Below, piece by piece: positions 42,831-51,342 of a stretch of DNA of 64,000 bases. Each line of letters starts with the position of its first letter. Positions within the stretch are counted from its first letter, which is position 1. Source of the DNA: Kineosporiaceae bacterium (lineage in GTDB: Bacteria; Actinomycetota; Actinomycetes; Actinomycetales; Kineosporiaceae); the NCBI GenBank assembly GCA_016794595.1, contig JAEUJN010000082.1:47251-111250 (forward strand), in the 5' to 3' direction. The notes beneath the pieces are model-generated. The model made no database searches. It was given only the letters and a program-made list of their open reading frames with translations, and was not told the origin of the DNA. Made by a program: the position numbers and the translations under genes.

Positions 42831-44692
42831 CCCAGACGGACACCAGGATGACCCAGCCGCAGCAGGCCACGACCGGGCCGGACGCCACGTCCGGCCCGGT
42901 CGCCGCTGCGTCCGCCGTCGTGGAACTCGCCCTGACAGCGTGCCAGGCCTACGGCCGGCCGGACCTGGGGTCTCGGCTCTCCGTCGCCCGCCGCCGCCTG
43001 GCCGAGCCGGGGATCCACCTCGTGGTGGCCGGCGAGTTCAAGAAGGGCAAGAGCTCACTGGTCAACGCCCTGGTCGGCGCCCCCGCCTGCCCGGTCGACG
43101 ACGACATCGCGACCGCCGTCCCGACCTATGTGCGGTACGGCACCCAGGCCGGGGCGAACCTCGTCCTCGACGGGGAACCCCCACGGCGCGAACCGATCTC
43201 GGTGAGCGAGGCACGCAAGCACGTGGTCGAGCAGCGAGCGGCTGACCGGAGCCCGAGCGGCGGGGCCGCCGTGGCCGGGGTCGAGATCCTGCTGCCGCGC
43301 ACGATGCTCGCCGGTGGGCTGGTGGTGGTCGACACCCCGGGCCTGGGCGGGCTGGCCTCGGCGCACGCCGCCGCCACTCTGGCCGCGATCTCGATGGCCG
43401 ACGCCGTCCTGTTCGTCACCGACGCCTCGCAGGAGCTCACCCGCAGCGAGCTGGACTTCCTCACCCGGGCCCGCGAGCTGTGCCCGATCGTGACCTGCGC
43501 GCTGACCAAGACCGACTTCTACCCCAGCTGGCGCACGATCCGTGACCTGGACACCGACCACCTGCGACGGCTCGGCGTGGAGATCTCGGTGCTGCCGGTC
43601 TCCTCCACCCTGCGCTCGCGTGCGGTGCAGCACAACGACAAGGACCTCAACGCCGAGTCCGGGTTCAAGGACCTGGTCCGCTTCGTCACCGACACCGTGG
43701 CCGGACGCGGCCGGACCCAGGTCGCCGTCGAGGCGGCGAACGAGGTCCGCGCCGTCTGCCAGCAGCTCACCGACCAGTTCGCCGCCGAGCGCAGCGCCCT
43801 GGTCGACCCGGCACGGGCCCAACAGGTGGTGGACGACCTGACGGCGACCAAACGCCGCACCGATGAGCTCAAGAGCGCCGCGGCGCGCTGGAACCAGACC
43901 CTGGCGGACGGCATCGGGGACCTCTCGGCGGACATCGAACACGATCTGCGGGCGCGGATCCGGCAGGTGATCACCGAGGCGGATGAGTTGATCGAGGCTG
44001 CCGACCCTGCCGACACCTGGTCCGAGATCGAGCCCTGGCTCGAGTCGCGGGTCTCGCACGATCTGATCGCCAACTACACCGTGCTGCGCGATCGCTCCGC
44101 CGACCTCAGCCACCTGGTCGCGGAACACTTCCGCGCCGCCTCGGGCGAGGTTCTGGGCACCTTCGCGGTGTACAACCCGGTCTCGCTGCTCGCCCGCTCA
44201 CGGGTGGAGACGACCATCAGCCTGGAGAAGATGACCGCGCGCAAACAGACCATGGTCGCGCTCAAGGGCAGTTACAGCGGGATCCTGATGTTCACCATGC
44301 TGCCCAGCCTGCTCGGCGTCACCGGGCTGGCACCGATCGCGATCCCGGTGGGGCTGCTGATGGGACGCAACAGCCTGCGGGAGGAGAAGCGCCGCCAGCT
44401 CACGGCCCGTCAGGCCCAGGCGAAGAACGCCGTCCGCCGGTACTGCGACGAGATCCAGTTCGTGATGGGCAAGGACTCCCGCGACACCCTGCGCCGTATC
44501 CAACGCCAGCTGCGCGACCACTACGCCGCCCGCGCCGAGGAACTCGGCGCCTCCCTCGGCCAGGCGATGCAGTCGGCCTCCGAGGCGGTCAAGCGCACCA
44601 ATGCCGAGCGCGACAAGCGCCTGCGGGACGTCGACGCGGAGCTGGCCCGGTTGCGCCGGCTCGCGCAGGCGGCAGCGGAGGTGGGCGGATGA
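42827..44692 (+). CDS. iniA: Dynamin-like GTPase IniA
   Basis: A 621-residue bacterial dynamin. G1 GEFKKGKS (69-76), G3 DTPG (169-172) and G4 TKTD (227-230) are all present; the switch Thr of G2 is probably in the ATAVPT region (95-100). A hydrophobic segment at 485-513 (GILMFTMLPSLLGVTGLAPIAIPVGLLMG) may be the membrane paddle. Mycobacterial IniA is a GTPase that acts on membranes and is induced by cell-wall inhibitors. The GTG at 42827 overlaps the previous stop; an ATG at 42848 is an alternative. The IniC start overlaps its stop. Confidence 0.9.
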   Translation: MTQTDTRMTQPQQATTGPDATSGPVAAASAVVELALTACQAYGRPDLGSRLSVARRRLAEPGIHLVVAGEFKKGKSSLVNALVGAPACPVDDDIATAVPTYVRYGTQAGANLVLDGEPPRREPISVSEARKHVVEQRAADRSPSGGAAVAGVEILLPRTMLAGGLVVVDTPGLGGLASAHAAATLAAISMADAVLFVTDASQELTRSELDFLTRARELCPIVTCALTKTDFYPSWRTIRDLDTDHLRRLGVEISVLPVSSTLRSRAVQHNDKDLNAESGFKDLVRFVTDTVAGRGRTQVAVEAANEVRAVCQQLTDQFAAERSALVDPARAQQVVDDLTATKRRTDELKSAAARWNQTLADGIGDLSADIEHDLRARIRQVITEADELIEAADPADTWSEIEPWLESRVSHDLIANYTVLRDRSADLSHLVAEHFRAASGEVLGTFAVYNPVSLLARSRVETTISLEKMTARKQTMVALKGSYSGILMFTMLPSLLGVTGLAPIAIPVGLLMGRNSLREEKRRQLTARQAQAKNAVRRYCDEIQFVMGKDSRDTLRRIQRQLRDHYAARAEELGASLGQAMQSASEAVKRTNAERDKRLRDVDAELARLRRLAQAAAEVGG

Positions 44693-46161
44693 CGTCCCTG
44701 CTCGACCGCACCCGCGCCACCTTCGTCCGGGCGGCCGCCGTGTACCGCGGGACCCCGTACGCGCGGATGCTCGACGAGACCGCGGCCCGCCTCGACGAGC
44801 CCCTGCGGGTGGCGATCGCCGGCCGGGTGAAGTCCGGCAAGTCCACGCTGCTCAACGCCCTGGTCGGCGAACGCCTGGCGCCCACCGACGCCGGTGAGTG
44901 CACCCGGATCGTCACCTGGTACCTGGACGGGCACACCTACCAGGTGATGCTCCACCCCCGGCAGGGCCCACCGATGCCGGCGCGGTTCAGCCGGGAGGCC
45001 GACGCGCTCGAGGTGGACCTCGGTGGCCTGTCGCCGCAGGACGTCTCGGAGCTGATGATCACCTGGCCCTCCCGGGCGTTGCGCACGGCCACCCTGATCG
45101 ACACCCCCGGCATCGGTTCGCTCTCCGAGCGGGTCTCCCAGCGCGCCTGGGACCTGTTGGCCTCCGACGACGAGGAGACCCCGGCGGACGCCGTCCTCTA
45201 CCTGATGCGCCACCTGCACGTCGGCGACGTGGAGTTCCTGCGCGCCTTCCACGACACCGAGGTCTCGCGGCCGAACCCGATCAATGCGATCGGGGTGTTG
45301 TCGCGGGCCGACGAGATCGGGGTGGGCAGGGCGGACACGATGCGCTCGGCCCACACGATCGCGGAACGACTGGCCGGTGACGAGGTCGTGCGCCGGGTCG
45401 TCCAGACGGTGGTGCCCGTGGCCGGGCTGCTGGCCGAGACCGCGATGACCCTGACCGAGGACGAGGTGGGTCAGCTGCGCCGGATCGCCGGCCGGTCGGC
45501 GGCCGAGGTGGAGGGGCTGCTGCTGTCCGTGGACCGCTTCGTGAACTCCATGCCCGAGCTCGGCCTCACCTCCCTCGAGCGCGAGCGCCTGCTGGCCCGG
45601 TTCGGCGTCTTCGGGATCCGGCAGTGCTCGATGCTGCTGCGCCGCACGGTGGCGGGCACGGCCTCCGAGCTCGCCCGGGAGTTGGCCGCCATCAGCGGCC
45701 TGGACGACCTGCGATCGGTTCTCCGCTCGCTGTTCTACGAACGTCGCGACGTGCTCAAGAGCCGTTCGGCCCTGCTCGCCCTCGACTCCATCCTGCGATC
45801 GCAGCCCCGCCAGGGCAGCCAGGCGGTGGCCGCCGAGGTCGAGGAGATCATCTCCTCGGCGCACCCGTTCAACGAGCTGCGGGTGCTCTCCGCGATCCGC
45901 TCCGGCGGGATCCAGGGCAAGAGCGAGGTGATCGCCGAGCTGGAACACCTGATCGGCGGCGCCGGCACCTCGGCAGCACTGCGCCTGCGCCTGGCCCCGG
46001 ACGCCGCCGCGGCGGAGATCACCGAGGCCGCTGCCGCCGCCCTGCTCCGCTGGCAGCGCCGGGCGGAGAACCCCCTGACCCGGCACGAACTGAGCACCGC
46101 GGCGCGGGTCGCCATCCGGTCCTGCGAGGGCATCCTCGCCGCCGGGCACGCACGCCGGTGA
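44689..46161 (+). CDS. iniC: Dynamin-like GTPase IniC
   Basis: A 490-residue dynamin-family protein: G1 GRVKSGKS (45-52), G3 DTPG (138-141), and a G4-like LSRADE (204-209, SRAD). It lacks an obvious hydrophobic paddle. Coupled to iniA by an ATGA overlap, so IniA and IniC should be made in equal amounts and may form a heteromeric complex at the membrane, as proposed for mycobacterial IniA/IniC. Last gene of the operon. Confidence 0.9.
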   Translation: MTSLLDRTRATFVRAAAVYRGTPYARMLDETAARLDEPLRVAIAGRVKSGKSTLLNALVGERLAPTDAGECTRIVTWYLDGHTYQVMLHPRQGPPMPARFSREADALEVDLGGLSPQDVSELMITWPSRALRTATLIDTPGIGSLSERVSQRAWDLLASDDEETPADAVLYLMRHLHVGDVEFLRAFHDTEVSRPNPINAIGVLSRADEIGVGRADTMRSAHTIAERLAGDEVVRRVVQTVVPVAGLLAETAMTLTEDEVGQLRRIAGRSAAEVEGLLLSVDRFVNSMPELGLTSLERERLLARFGVFGIRQCSMLLRRTVAGTASELARELAAISGLDDLRSVLRSLFYERRDVLKSRSALLALDSILRSQPRQGSQAVAAEVEEIISSAHPFNELRVLSAIRSGGIQGKSEVIAELEHLIGGAGTSAALRLRLAPDAAAAEITEAAAAALLRWQRRAENPLTRHELSTAARVAIRSCEGILAAGHARR

Positions 46162-46184
46162 CCCGCGCCGGCCGCGGGCGCCGC

Positions 46185-46925
46185 TCAGCCGTCCAGCACG
46201 CCGTCCGGCCCCCAGGCATGCTCCTGGCCGTCCTGGCCGTCCGTGCCGCCGGTGCCGTCTGCGCCCTCGCCATACCCACCGTCGAGCGGAAGGGACGCGA
46301 AACCCGTTCCCGACGAATCGGTCTCGACCGACTCGAGCCCGCTCGGGGGAGCCGCGGACTGCCAGTCGAGGTCGTCGGCGGGCGAGGACGCCCAGGCGTC
46401 CGCCGAGTCCTCGCGCAGACCGGCAGGGTCCGGGTGCCGGCCGCCCTGGCCGAAGTCCAGGTCGGAGCCCTCGGGGCCATCGAGGCCCTCGGGGTCGGCC
46501 CCCGGCTCGGACGCGAGCCCGCCCACACCCTCCGGGCCCTGGTCGTCCAGCGCGCCATCCAGGTCGCGCCCGTCGTCCAGGTCGCGCACGTCGTCCAGGT
46601 CGTGCGTCGTGTCCGGACCGTCCAGCTCGGCGCCACCGTCCGTGCCGGTCGCCGGATAGGGCTCCCCGAGGTCGAAGCCGGTCGGGGCCCCGGCCAGCAA
46701 CTCGAGCCCTCGGGCGGCGTCCCCCGAGGGCGCGGCGTCCGGGGTGATCGGGCTGTGCGCGGTGACGAAGGGAGCCAGGTGAGCGGCCACCTCGGCCGAG
46801 GCGGTGTCGGCGTAACTGATGATCGCCTCGATCACCAGGTCCTCGGGAAGTTCCAGCGGCGGCCGGCCCGCGCCGGACCGGGCCAGCTCGGCGAAGACCT
46901 CGTGCAGGGGGCGGACGTCGTCCAT
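46185..46925 (-). CDS. Acidic low-complexity protein divergent from the Hsp70 gene
   Basis: A 246-residue protein, convergent with iniC and divergent from the Hsp70 gene. The first 60 residues (HEVFAELARSGAGRPPLELPEDLVIEAIISYADTASAEVAAHLAPFV) look like a small helical domain; the remaining 180 are acidic and Gly/Asp/Ser-rich (DTTHDLDDVRDLDDGRDLDG). It resembles no family I know. Its upstream region includes the palindrome at 46962. Confidence 0.6.
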   Translation of the reverse strand: MDDVRPLHEVFAELARSGAGRPPLELPEDLVIEAIISYADTASAEVAAHLAPFVTAHSPITPDAAPSGDAARGLELLAGAPTGFDLGEPYPATGTDGGAELDGPDTTHDLDDVRDLDDGRDLDGALDDQGPEGVGGLASEPGADPEGLDGPEGSDLDFGQGGRHPDPAGLREDSADAWASSPADDLDWQSAAPPSGLESVETDSSGTGFASLPLDGGYGEGADGTGGTDGQDGQEHAWGPDGVLDG

Positions 46926-46961
46926 GGCAGCACGCTAGGCGGGAGGTCGTGCGGGTCACCA

Positions 46962-46975
46962 CGGGGATATCCCCG
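46962..46975. promoter_or_regulatory. CGGGGATATCCCCG palindrome in the divergent intergenic region
   Basis: A perfect 14-bp palindrome, 37 bp upstream of the minus-strand start and 112 bp upstream of the Hsp70 ATG. Could serve either gene. Confidence 0.45.
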
Positions 46976-47007
46976 CACCTGCCCCCCAATCCGCCACCGG
47001 GGGGCTA

Positions 47008-47029
47008 CCAAACCGAGCATTGCGTGCTC
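47008..47029 (+). promoter_or_regulatory. CCAAACC-N6-TGCGTGCTC motif, copy 2 (upstream of Hsp70)
   Basis: CCAAACC (47008-47014) and TGCGTGCTC (47021-47029) with the same 6-bp spacing as copy 1, 57 bp before the Hsp70 ATG. Confidence 0.65.
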
Positions 47030-47086
47030 TTCTGGGTGAGCACCCCGACCGCGAAGCCGTTGCCGGCCCGATCACTGGAGCCCTCG

Positions 47087-49006
47087 ATGTACGCACTGGG
47101 AATCGACCTCGGGACGACGTTCACCGCCGCTGCGACCTGGCGCGACGGTCGCGCCGACGTGGCCCCGCTGGGCAGCCGGACGGCGGCCATCCCCTCGGTG
47201 GTGCTGCTGCGCGAGGACGAGACGATGCTCACCGGCGAGACCGCGACCCGGCGGGCACTGAGCGAGCCCCACCGAGTGGCCCGGGAGTTCAAGCGCCGGC
47301 TCGGCGACACCACCCCGATCATGCTGGCCGGGGTGCCGTACTCGGCGGAGGCGCTCACCGGCCGGCTGCTGCGCGCGGTGGTCGAGGAGGTGGTGACCCG
47401 TGAGGGCGGGGCGCCGGCCTCGATCTGCGTCAGCCACCCGGCGAACTGGGGCGAGTACAAGATCGACCTGTTGCGCCAGTCACTGCGGATCGCGGACCTG
47501 ACCCAACCGGTCTCGCTGATCACCGAGCCCGAGGCGGCGGCGGTGTTCTACGCCCAGCAGCAGCGGGTCGACCCGGGATCGACGATCGCGGTGTACGACC
47601 TGGGCGGCGGCACCTTCGACGCCGCCGTGCTGCGCAAGGGCGAGGTCGGCTTCACCCTGCTGGGCCAGCCCGAGGGGATCGAGCGCCTGGGCGGGATCGA
47701 CTTCGACGCCGCGGTGTTCGGTCACGTCGCCCGGGCCCTGGGCGGGGCGCTGGAAGACCTGGACGAGGACGACCCCACCGTGATCACCGCCGTCTCCCGG
47801 CTGCGTGAGGAGTGCACCGACGCCAAGGAAGCACTCTCGTCGGACACGGATGTCACGATCCCGGTTCTGCTGCCGAACCTGTCCACCGAGGTGCGGCTGA
47901 CCCGCGGCGAGCTCGAGGCCATGGTGCGCCCCGCCCTGCACGATTCGATCGACGCCCTGCGGCGGGCGCTGCGCTCGGCCGGGGTGAGCCCGGAGCAGCT
48001 GCACTCGGTGCTGCTGGTCGGCGGGTCCTCGCGAATGCCGCTGGTGGCTCAGCTGGTCGGCGCCGAACTCGGCCGCCCGGTGGCTGTGGACGCCCACCCG
48101 AAGCACGCGGTTGCCCTGGGGGCAGCCTGGTGGGCCAGCGGCACCGTCGGGGCGCAGGCGCCTGTCGCCCGCCCGGAGGCGGCCCCGCCCACCAGCTTCG
48201 TCTCGACCGGCACCGGGTCCACCCCGTCGGCGCCGGTGGGGGCGTCGGTGCCTCCGGTGTCGCTGAGGCCGGCCGCTGCTGCCACCGGAGCGGCCGCTGC
48301 GGCCGCCGGGGTGGCTGCTGCGGCCGCCGGGGTGGCTGCTGCTGCGGCGGCGACTCCTGCTGCTGCGGCGGCGGCTGCGTCGGCGGCGTCCCCGGCCTCC
48401 TCCTCGTTGCCGTTCCCGCCGACGCCGGCAGATCGCACCGAGTTCATCGCCACCTCGCCTGGGCTGGGGCGGGCCACGCCGGCCACACCGATGGCACCGA
48501 TCCTCACCTCGCCCGCAGGGCGCGTGGCCGAGACCGGGACCAACCGGATGCGGGTGCTCGGAGGCACGATCGTGGCGCTGGTCATCGTTCTCGGAGGCCT
48601 GGCCACGGCCAACGCGCTGATGGGCGGCACCGGCTCGGGCGGGCAGCAGCCGGACTCGCCGTCCGTCTCGGTCTCGGCCGGCACCGGGCCGAGTGCCGCC
48701 GCCGCCAGCACCGCCCCGGTCGGGCCGACCACCGCCGGCGGCCAGGGCGTGGTCGGCGGCGCCGGCCAGGGAGCCGGTGGGGCGGGGAGCACCAAGAAGA
48801 ACACCCACACCACCACCCATGCCTCGGCCACCCCCACCCGGACCCTCACCTCGCCGTCCCCGACCCCGACGCCCACGTGGGAACCGCCGACCCCGACCCC
48901 CACCTCGGACCCGACCCCGACGCCCAGCCAGGTGGCGCCCACCCCGACCCGCACCCGGGTTCCCCCGGTCTCGCTCCCCGCCGTCACCCTGAAGGCCGTG
49001 CGGTGA
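47087..49006 (+). CDS. Membrane-anchored Hsp70-family ATPase
   Basis: A 639-residue protein starting MYALGIDLGTTFTAAATWRDG, with GGAG 6-7 nt upstream. Residues 2-355 are an Hsp70/actin-type ATPase: DLGTTFT (phosphate 1), VYDLGGGTFDAAVL (phosphate 2) and LLVGGSSRMPLV. Where DnaK has a substrate-binding domain, this protein has an Ala-rich linker (371-487), one TM helix (489-511) and a Ser/Thr/Pro/Gly-rich tail outside the membrane (about 130 residues). It is therefore unlikely to be a general chaperone. It probably acts with the IniBAC system, with which it shares an upstream motif. Confidence 0.88.
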   Translation: MYALGIDLGTTFTAAATWRDGRADVAPLGSRTAAIPSVVLLREDETMLTGETATRRALSEPHRVAREFKRRLGDTTPIMLAGVPYSAEALTGRLLRAVVEEVVTREGGAPASICVSHPANWGEYKIDLLRQSLRIADLTQPVSLITEPEAAAVFYAQQQRVDPGSTIAVYDLGGGTFDAAVLRKGEVGFTLLGQPEGIERLGGIDFDAAVFGHVARALGGALEDLDEDDPTVITAVSRLREECTDAKEALSSDTDVTIPVLLPNLSTEVRLTRGELEAMVRPALHDSIDALRRALRSAGVSPEQLHSVLLVGGSSRMPLVAQLVGAELGRPVAVDAHPKHAVALGAAWWASGTVGAQAPVARPEAAPPTSFVSTGTGSTPSAPVGASVPPVSLRPAAAATGAAAAAAGVAAAAAGVAAAAAATPAAAAAAASAASPASSSLPFPPTPADRTEFIATSPGLGRATPATPMAPILTSPAGRVAETGTNRMRVLGGTIVALVIVLGGLATANALMGGTGSGGQQPDSPSVSVSAGTGPSAAAASTAPVGPTTAGGQGVVGGAGQGAGGAGSTKKNTHTTTHASATPTRTLTSPSPTPTPTWEPPTPTPTSDPTPTPSQVAPTPTRTRVPPVSLPAVTLKAVR

Positions 49007-49035
49007 GCGGCATCCCCTCGCGCGGCCGGCCCGGC

Positions 49036-49920
49036 TCACCCGAGGAAGCGTGAGCAGTCACTCCCCCGGCTGCGGGCGGTCGAGACCCCCTGGGCATCCC
49101 AGGTGACCAGAACGCACCACCGGGCGCCGAGCACGGCGGCCGGGTAGCGCACCAGCACGGCGTCCGGGCGCTGCTCCACGCCGTCGGCCCGGGGCGAGAC
49201 GATGTCGAACACGGTGCTCGCCACCAGGTCCCGGCTCTCCCACTGCCGATAGTCGGCCAGGGTCGACCCGGCGAAGCCCCGGTCGAGGGTGGCCCGCAGC
49301 TCCTCGGCGCGTCGGGCGGCAAGGACCTGGGCGCCGCCGACCAGCAGCACCCCCACGGACGCCCAGGCTCCCAGCCATCCGAGGATGTGACGGCGTCCGG
49401 GGCGAGCGAGGTCTCCGGAGGGCGGCCGCAGCCAGCCGAGCAGGGACGCGGCGGCCACGCCCAGGGCCGCCCCCACCGCGTTGGCCACGACATCCGAAAC
49501 ATCGTTCGCCCCGATCCCGAGGAGGGCCTGCGCCGGCTCCAGCACCAGCGAGAACAGGGTGAGCAGGGCCCACGAGGGCACCGGCCGGCGGCGCACCCGG
49601 ACCAGGAAGTACCCCGCCGGGACGAACAGCAGGACGTTCAACACGATCTGGTCGGAGGTCAGCGGATCGGCCAGGAACTGGCGGGTCTGGTCCATCGGCC
49701 ACGAGCCCAGGGCCGCGAGGGAGAACGACCTCGGCAGCCCGTCGCGAGCCAGGGTGACCGCGACGATCAGGCCGATCGAGCAGGCCAGCCCCAGCCAGTC
49801 GGCCACCGCGCTGCCGGGCGGTCGCCGCCTCCGCCAGGCCCAGCCCAGTGCGAGCGCCCCGCCGACACAGACCAGCAGCGCCGGCAGCACCGATGCGGCC
49901 ACCGCACTCAGCGTGCTCAT
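49036..49920 (-). CDS. VanZ-family membrane protein
   Basis: A 294-residue membrane protein with about six hydrophobic segments. The VanZ motif is seen at residues 85-150: NVLLFVPAGYFLV, LEPAQALLGIGANDVSDVVANAVGA. VanZ proteins confer teicoplanin resistance in enterococci; most homologues are of unknown function in the envelope. A soluble C-terminal stretch of about 90 residues (residues 205-294) with a Cys pair lies beyond the VanZ domain. Convergent with the Hsp70 gene. Confidence 0.8.
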   Translation of the reverse strand: MSTLSAVAASVLPALLVCVGGALALGWAWRRRRPPGSAVADWLGLACSIGLIVAVTLARDGLPRSFSLAALGSWPMDQTRQFLADPLTSDQIVLNVLLFVPAGYFLVRVRRRPVPSWALLTLFSLVLEPAQALLGIGANDVSDVVANAVGAALGVAAASLLGWLRPPSGDLARPGRRHILGWLGAWASVGVLLVGGAQVLAARRAEELRATLDRGFAGSTLADYRQWESRDLVASTVFDIVSPRADGVEQRPDAVLVRYPAAVLGARWCVLVTWDAQGVSTARSRGSDCSRFLG

Positions 49921-49969
49921 CGTGGGCCTCCCCTGGCGTGATGCGCGCGGTCAACTGACATCGCCGCCC

Positions 49970-50482
49970 TCACCCGCAGTTGCTCGCTGCGTACTCGGTG
50001 AGGGGCAAGAGGTCGCCGCGGCCGAGGGCATCCTGGATGCCTCCGAAGAGAGCCCGTCCGTTGTCGTCCATCTGTGTCCAGGCTCCTGTCTCGTCGAAGG
50101 CGCCCAGGGCCGTCACCGCCAGGGAACGGCGAGCCGGTTCGGCAAGGGCGACGTCGGCCCAGACGCAGTACCACTGGAACTCCGCCTCCTGCTGCCCCAC
50201 CCCTCGCTCGAACATGTGCCCGGGAGAAACCGCGCCCTCCATCAGGATCTCGGGGATCGCCGGCCAGGACCGCCCCTCCGGCAGGTGTAGCTCGTGGGTC
50301 CGGGCAGCGTACTCAGCCCGCGCCTGGGCAACATCGACCAACACCGGCGCGGGCACCGCCTCCGCGCGCGGCGTGGGGGTCACGGCGCACCCTCCCAGCC
50401 CCAGCGCCGCGGACACCAGGAGTACCGCCCAGGCTCCGCGACGGTGCCTGGGCACCGCCGCGGAGCGGATCACATGTGTCAT
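49970..50482 (-). CDS. Putative lipoprotein
   Basis: A 170-residue secreted protein. Signal: MTHVIRSAAVPRHRRGAWAVLLVSAALGLGGC, with Cys32 in a lipobox. The mature part is helical and contains GRSWPAIPEILMEGAVSPGHMFERG and WYCVWADVALAEPARRSLA, ending ASNCG. No family recognised. GGAGG lies 8 nt before the ATG. It precedes the 49036 gene by 49 bp on the same strand. Confidence 0.68.
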   Translation of the reverse strand: MTHVIRSAAVPRHRRGAWAVLLVSAALGLGGCAVTPTPRAEAVPAPVLVDVAQARAEYAARTHELHLPEGRSWPAIPEILMEGAVSPGHMFERGVGQQEAEFQWYCVWADVALAEPARRSLAVTALGAFDETGAWTQMDDNGRALFGGIQDALGRGDLLPLTEYAASNCG

Positions 50483-50517
50483 GAGAGAGCCTCCGCTCCG
50501 CGACGGTCGCCGATCGG

Positions 50518-50940
50518 TCAGTAGTCCAGGGACCCGGCGAAGTTGGTCGACGGCCGGTCCAGGATGCTGCTGCGCGGGTTCACGCAGGTGAACTGGAGCC
50601 GGAACGGCGAGTTCTTGGCCGAGAAGGACCCCATCGACTTCCACGAGTTCAGGGGCGGGAAGTACGCGACCACGGACGTCGACCCGGTGTTCACATTCAG
50701 GGTTCGCATCTTGACCCCGAGCTTGCCGGTGCTGGTCAGGTTGGCCCGAACGGTCTTGTTGGCCACGCTGGTGTAGCGGACGTTGCTCGAGGTGAACCAG
50801 TCACACGGTCCCCAGGACGTCGAGCCCGAGATGGGCGCGATGGCCGCCTGAGCGCCGGCCATCGGCAGTCCCACCAGCGCACTGGCGACCAGCGCGGAAA
50901 CACAGGCGGACTTGCGAATTCGTGACGAGAAAATCGACAT
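50518..50940 (-). CDS. Small secreted protein
   Basis: A 140-residue protein with a clear signal peptide (residues 1-32, ACVSALVASALVGLPMAGAQA). The mature 108 residues are rich in Ser/Thr/Asn (SGSTSWGPCDWFTSSNVRYTSVANKTVRANLTSTG), have two Cys (one in WGPCDW, one in QFTCVN) that could form a disulfide, and look beta-rich. Less GC-biased in amino acid usage than neighbours. No family recognised. GGAGG lies 6-7 nt before the ATG. Confidence 0.68.
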   Translation of the reverse strand: MSIFSSRIRKSACVSALVASALVGLPMAGAQAAIAPISGSTSWGPCDWFTSSNVRYTSVANKTVRANLTSTGKLGVKMRTLNVNTGSTSVVAYFPPLNSWKSMGSFSAKNSPFRLQFTCVNPRSSILDRPSTNFAGSLDY

Positions 50941-51192
50941 GGTCGTCCTCCGAGATTGAGCCGAAGAATTGCTTGCCCGAGAAATGTCCAGGCGTCCTCC
51001 GATCGGCGGCAAGGGGATTCATCTGACCCGTGTCGGCCAGGCGGGTTCCGGCCAGGCACTCCTTTTTCGACCGGGGGATGTCAGGTGTCGGCCAGGCCGG
51101 AAGGGGAAGGGTGACGTGGGTGTCCGAGCGCATCGGCGGACAGCAGAGTTCCGGGTGACAGCCTGAACATCACTCACGCGAGGAGATCCGAG
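50941..51192. other. Intergenic region between the secreted protein and tiny peptide genes
   Basis: About 250 bp. It holds the divergent promoters, which I cannot pin down, and two near-identical copies of the sequence gtcggccaggc (near 51028 and 51077). Confidence 0.5.
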
Positions 51193-51342
51193 ATGTCGAT
51201 GCCCCGTCACTCGATCAGCTTCATCGCCGGCCTGCTCGTTGCCCTGTCCGCACTCGCGAGCTCCCATCAGGTCACGGTCGACACCACCGGATCCGACGTG
51301 TCGGCCTCCTCCCAGTCCCGGACCTTGTGGCCAAGGGGATGA
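51193..51342 (+). CDS. Tiny secreted peptide (49 residues)
   Basis: A 49-residue open frame: MSMPRHSISFIAGLLVALSAL is a basic then hydrophobic signal sequence, followed by ASSHQVTVDTTGSDVSASS and SRTLWPRG. GAGGAG lies 8 nt before the ATG, a good ribosome-binding site. Its TGA overlaps the ATG of the next gene (ATGA), so the two are coupled. A cleaved mature peptide of about 25 residues is possible. No family recognised. Confidence 0.5.
   Translation: MSMPRHSISFIAGLLVALSALASSHQVTVDTTGSDVSASSQSRTLWPRG

Noticed and set aside
44521..46989. Long minus-strand open frame opposite iniC
   Set aside because: Arg/Gly-rich translation without domains; the plus strand encodes the GTPase motifs of IniC.
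48290..48390. Ala-rich GCC/GCG repeat in the Hsp70 linker as a mobile repeat
   Set aside because: It is ordinary low-complexity coding sequence in a linker, without direct unit identity at DNA level.
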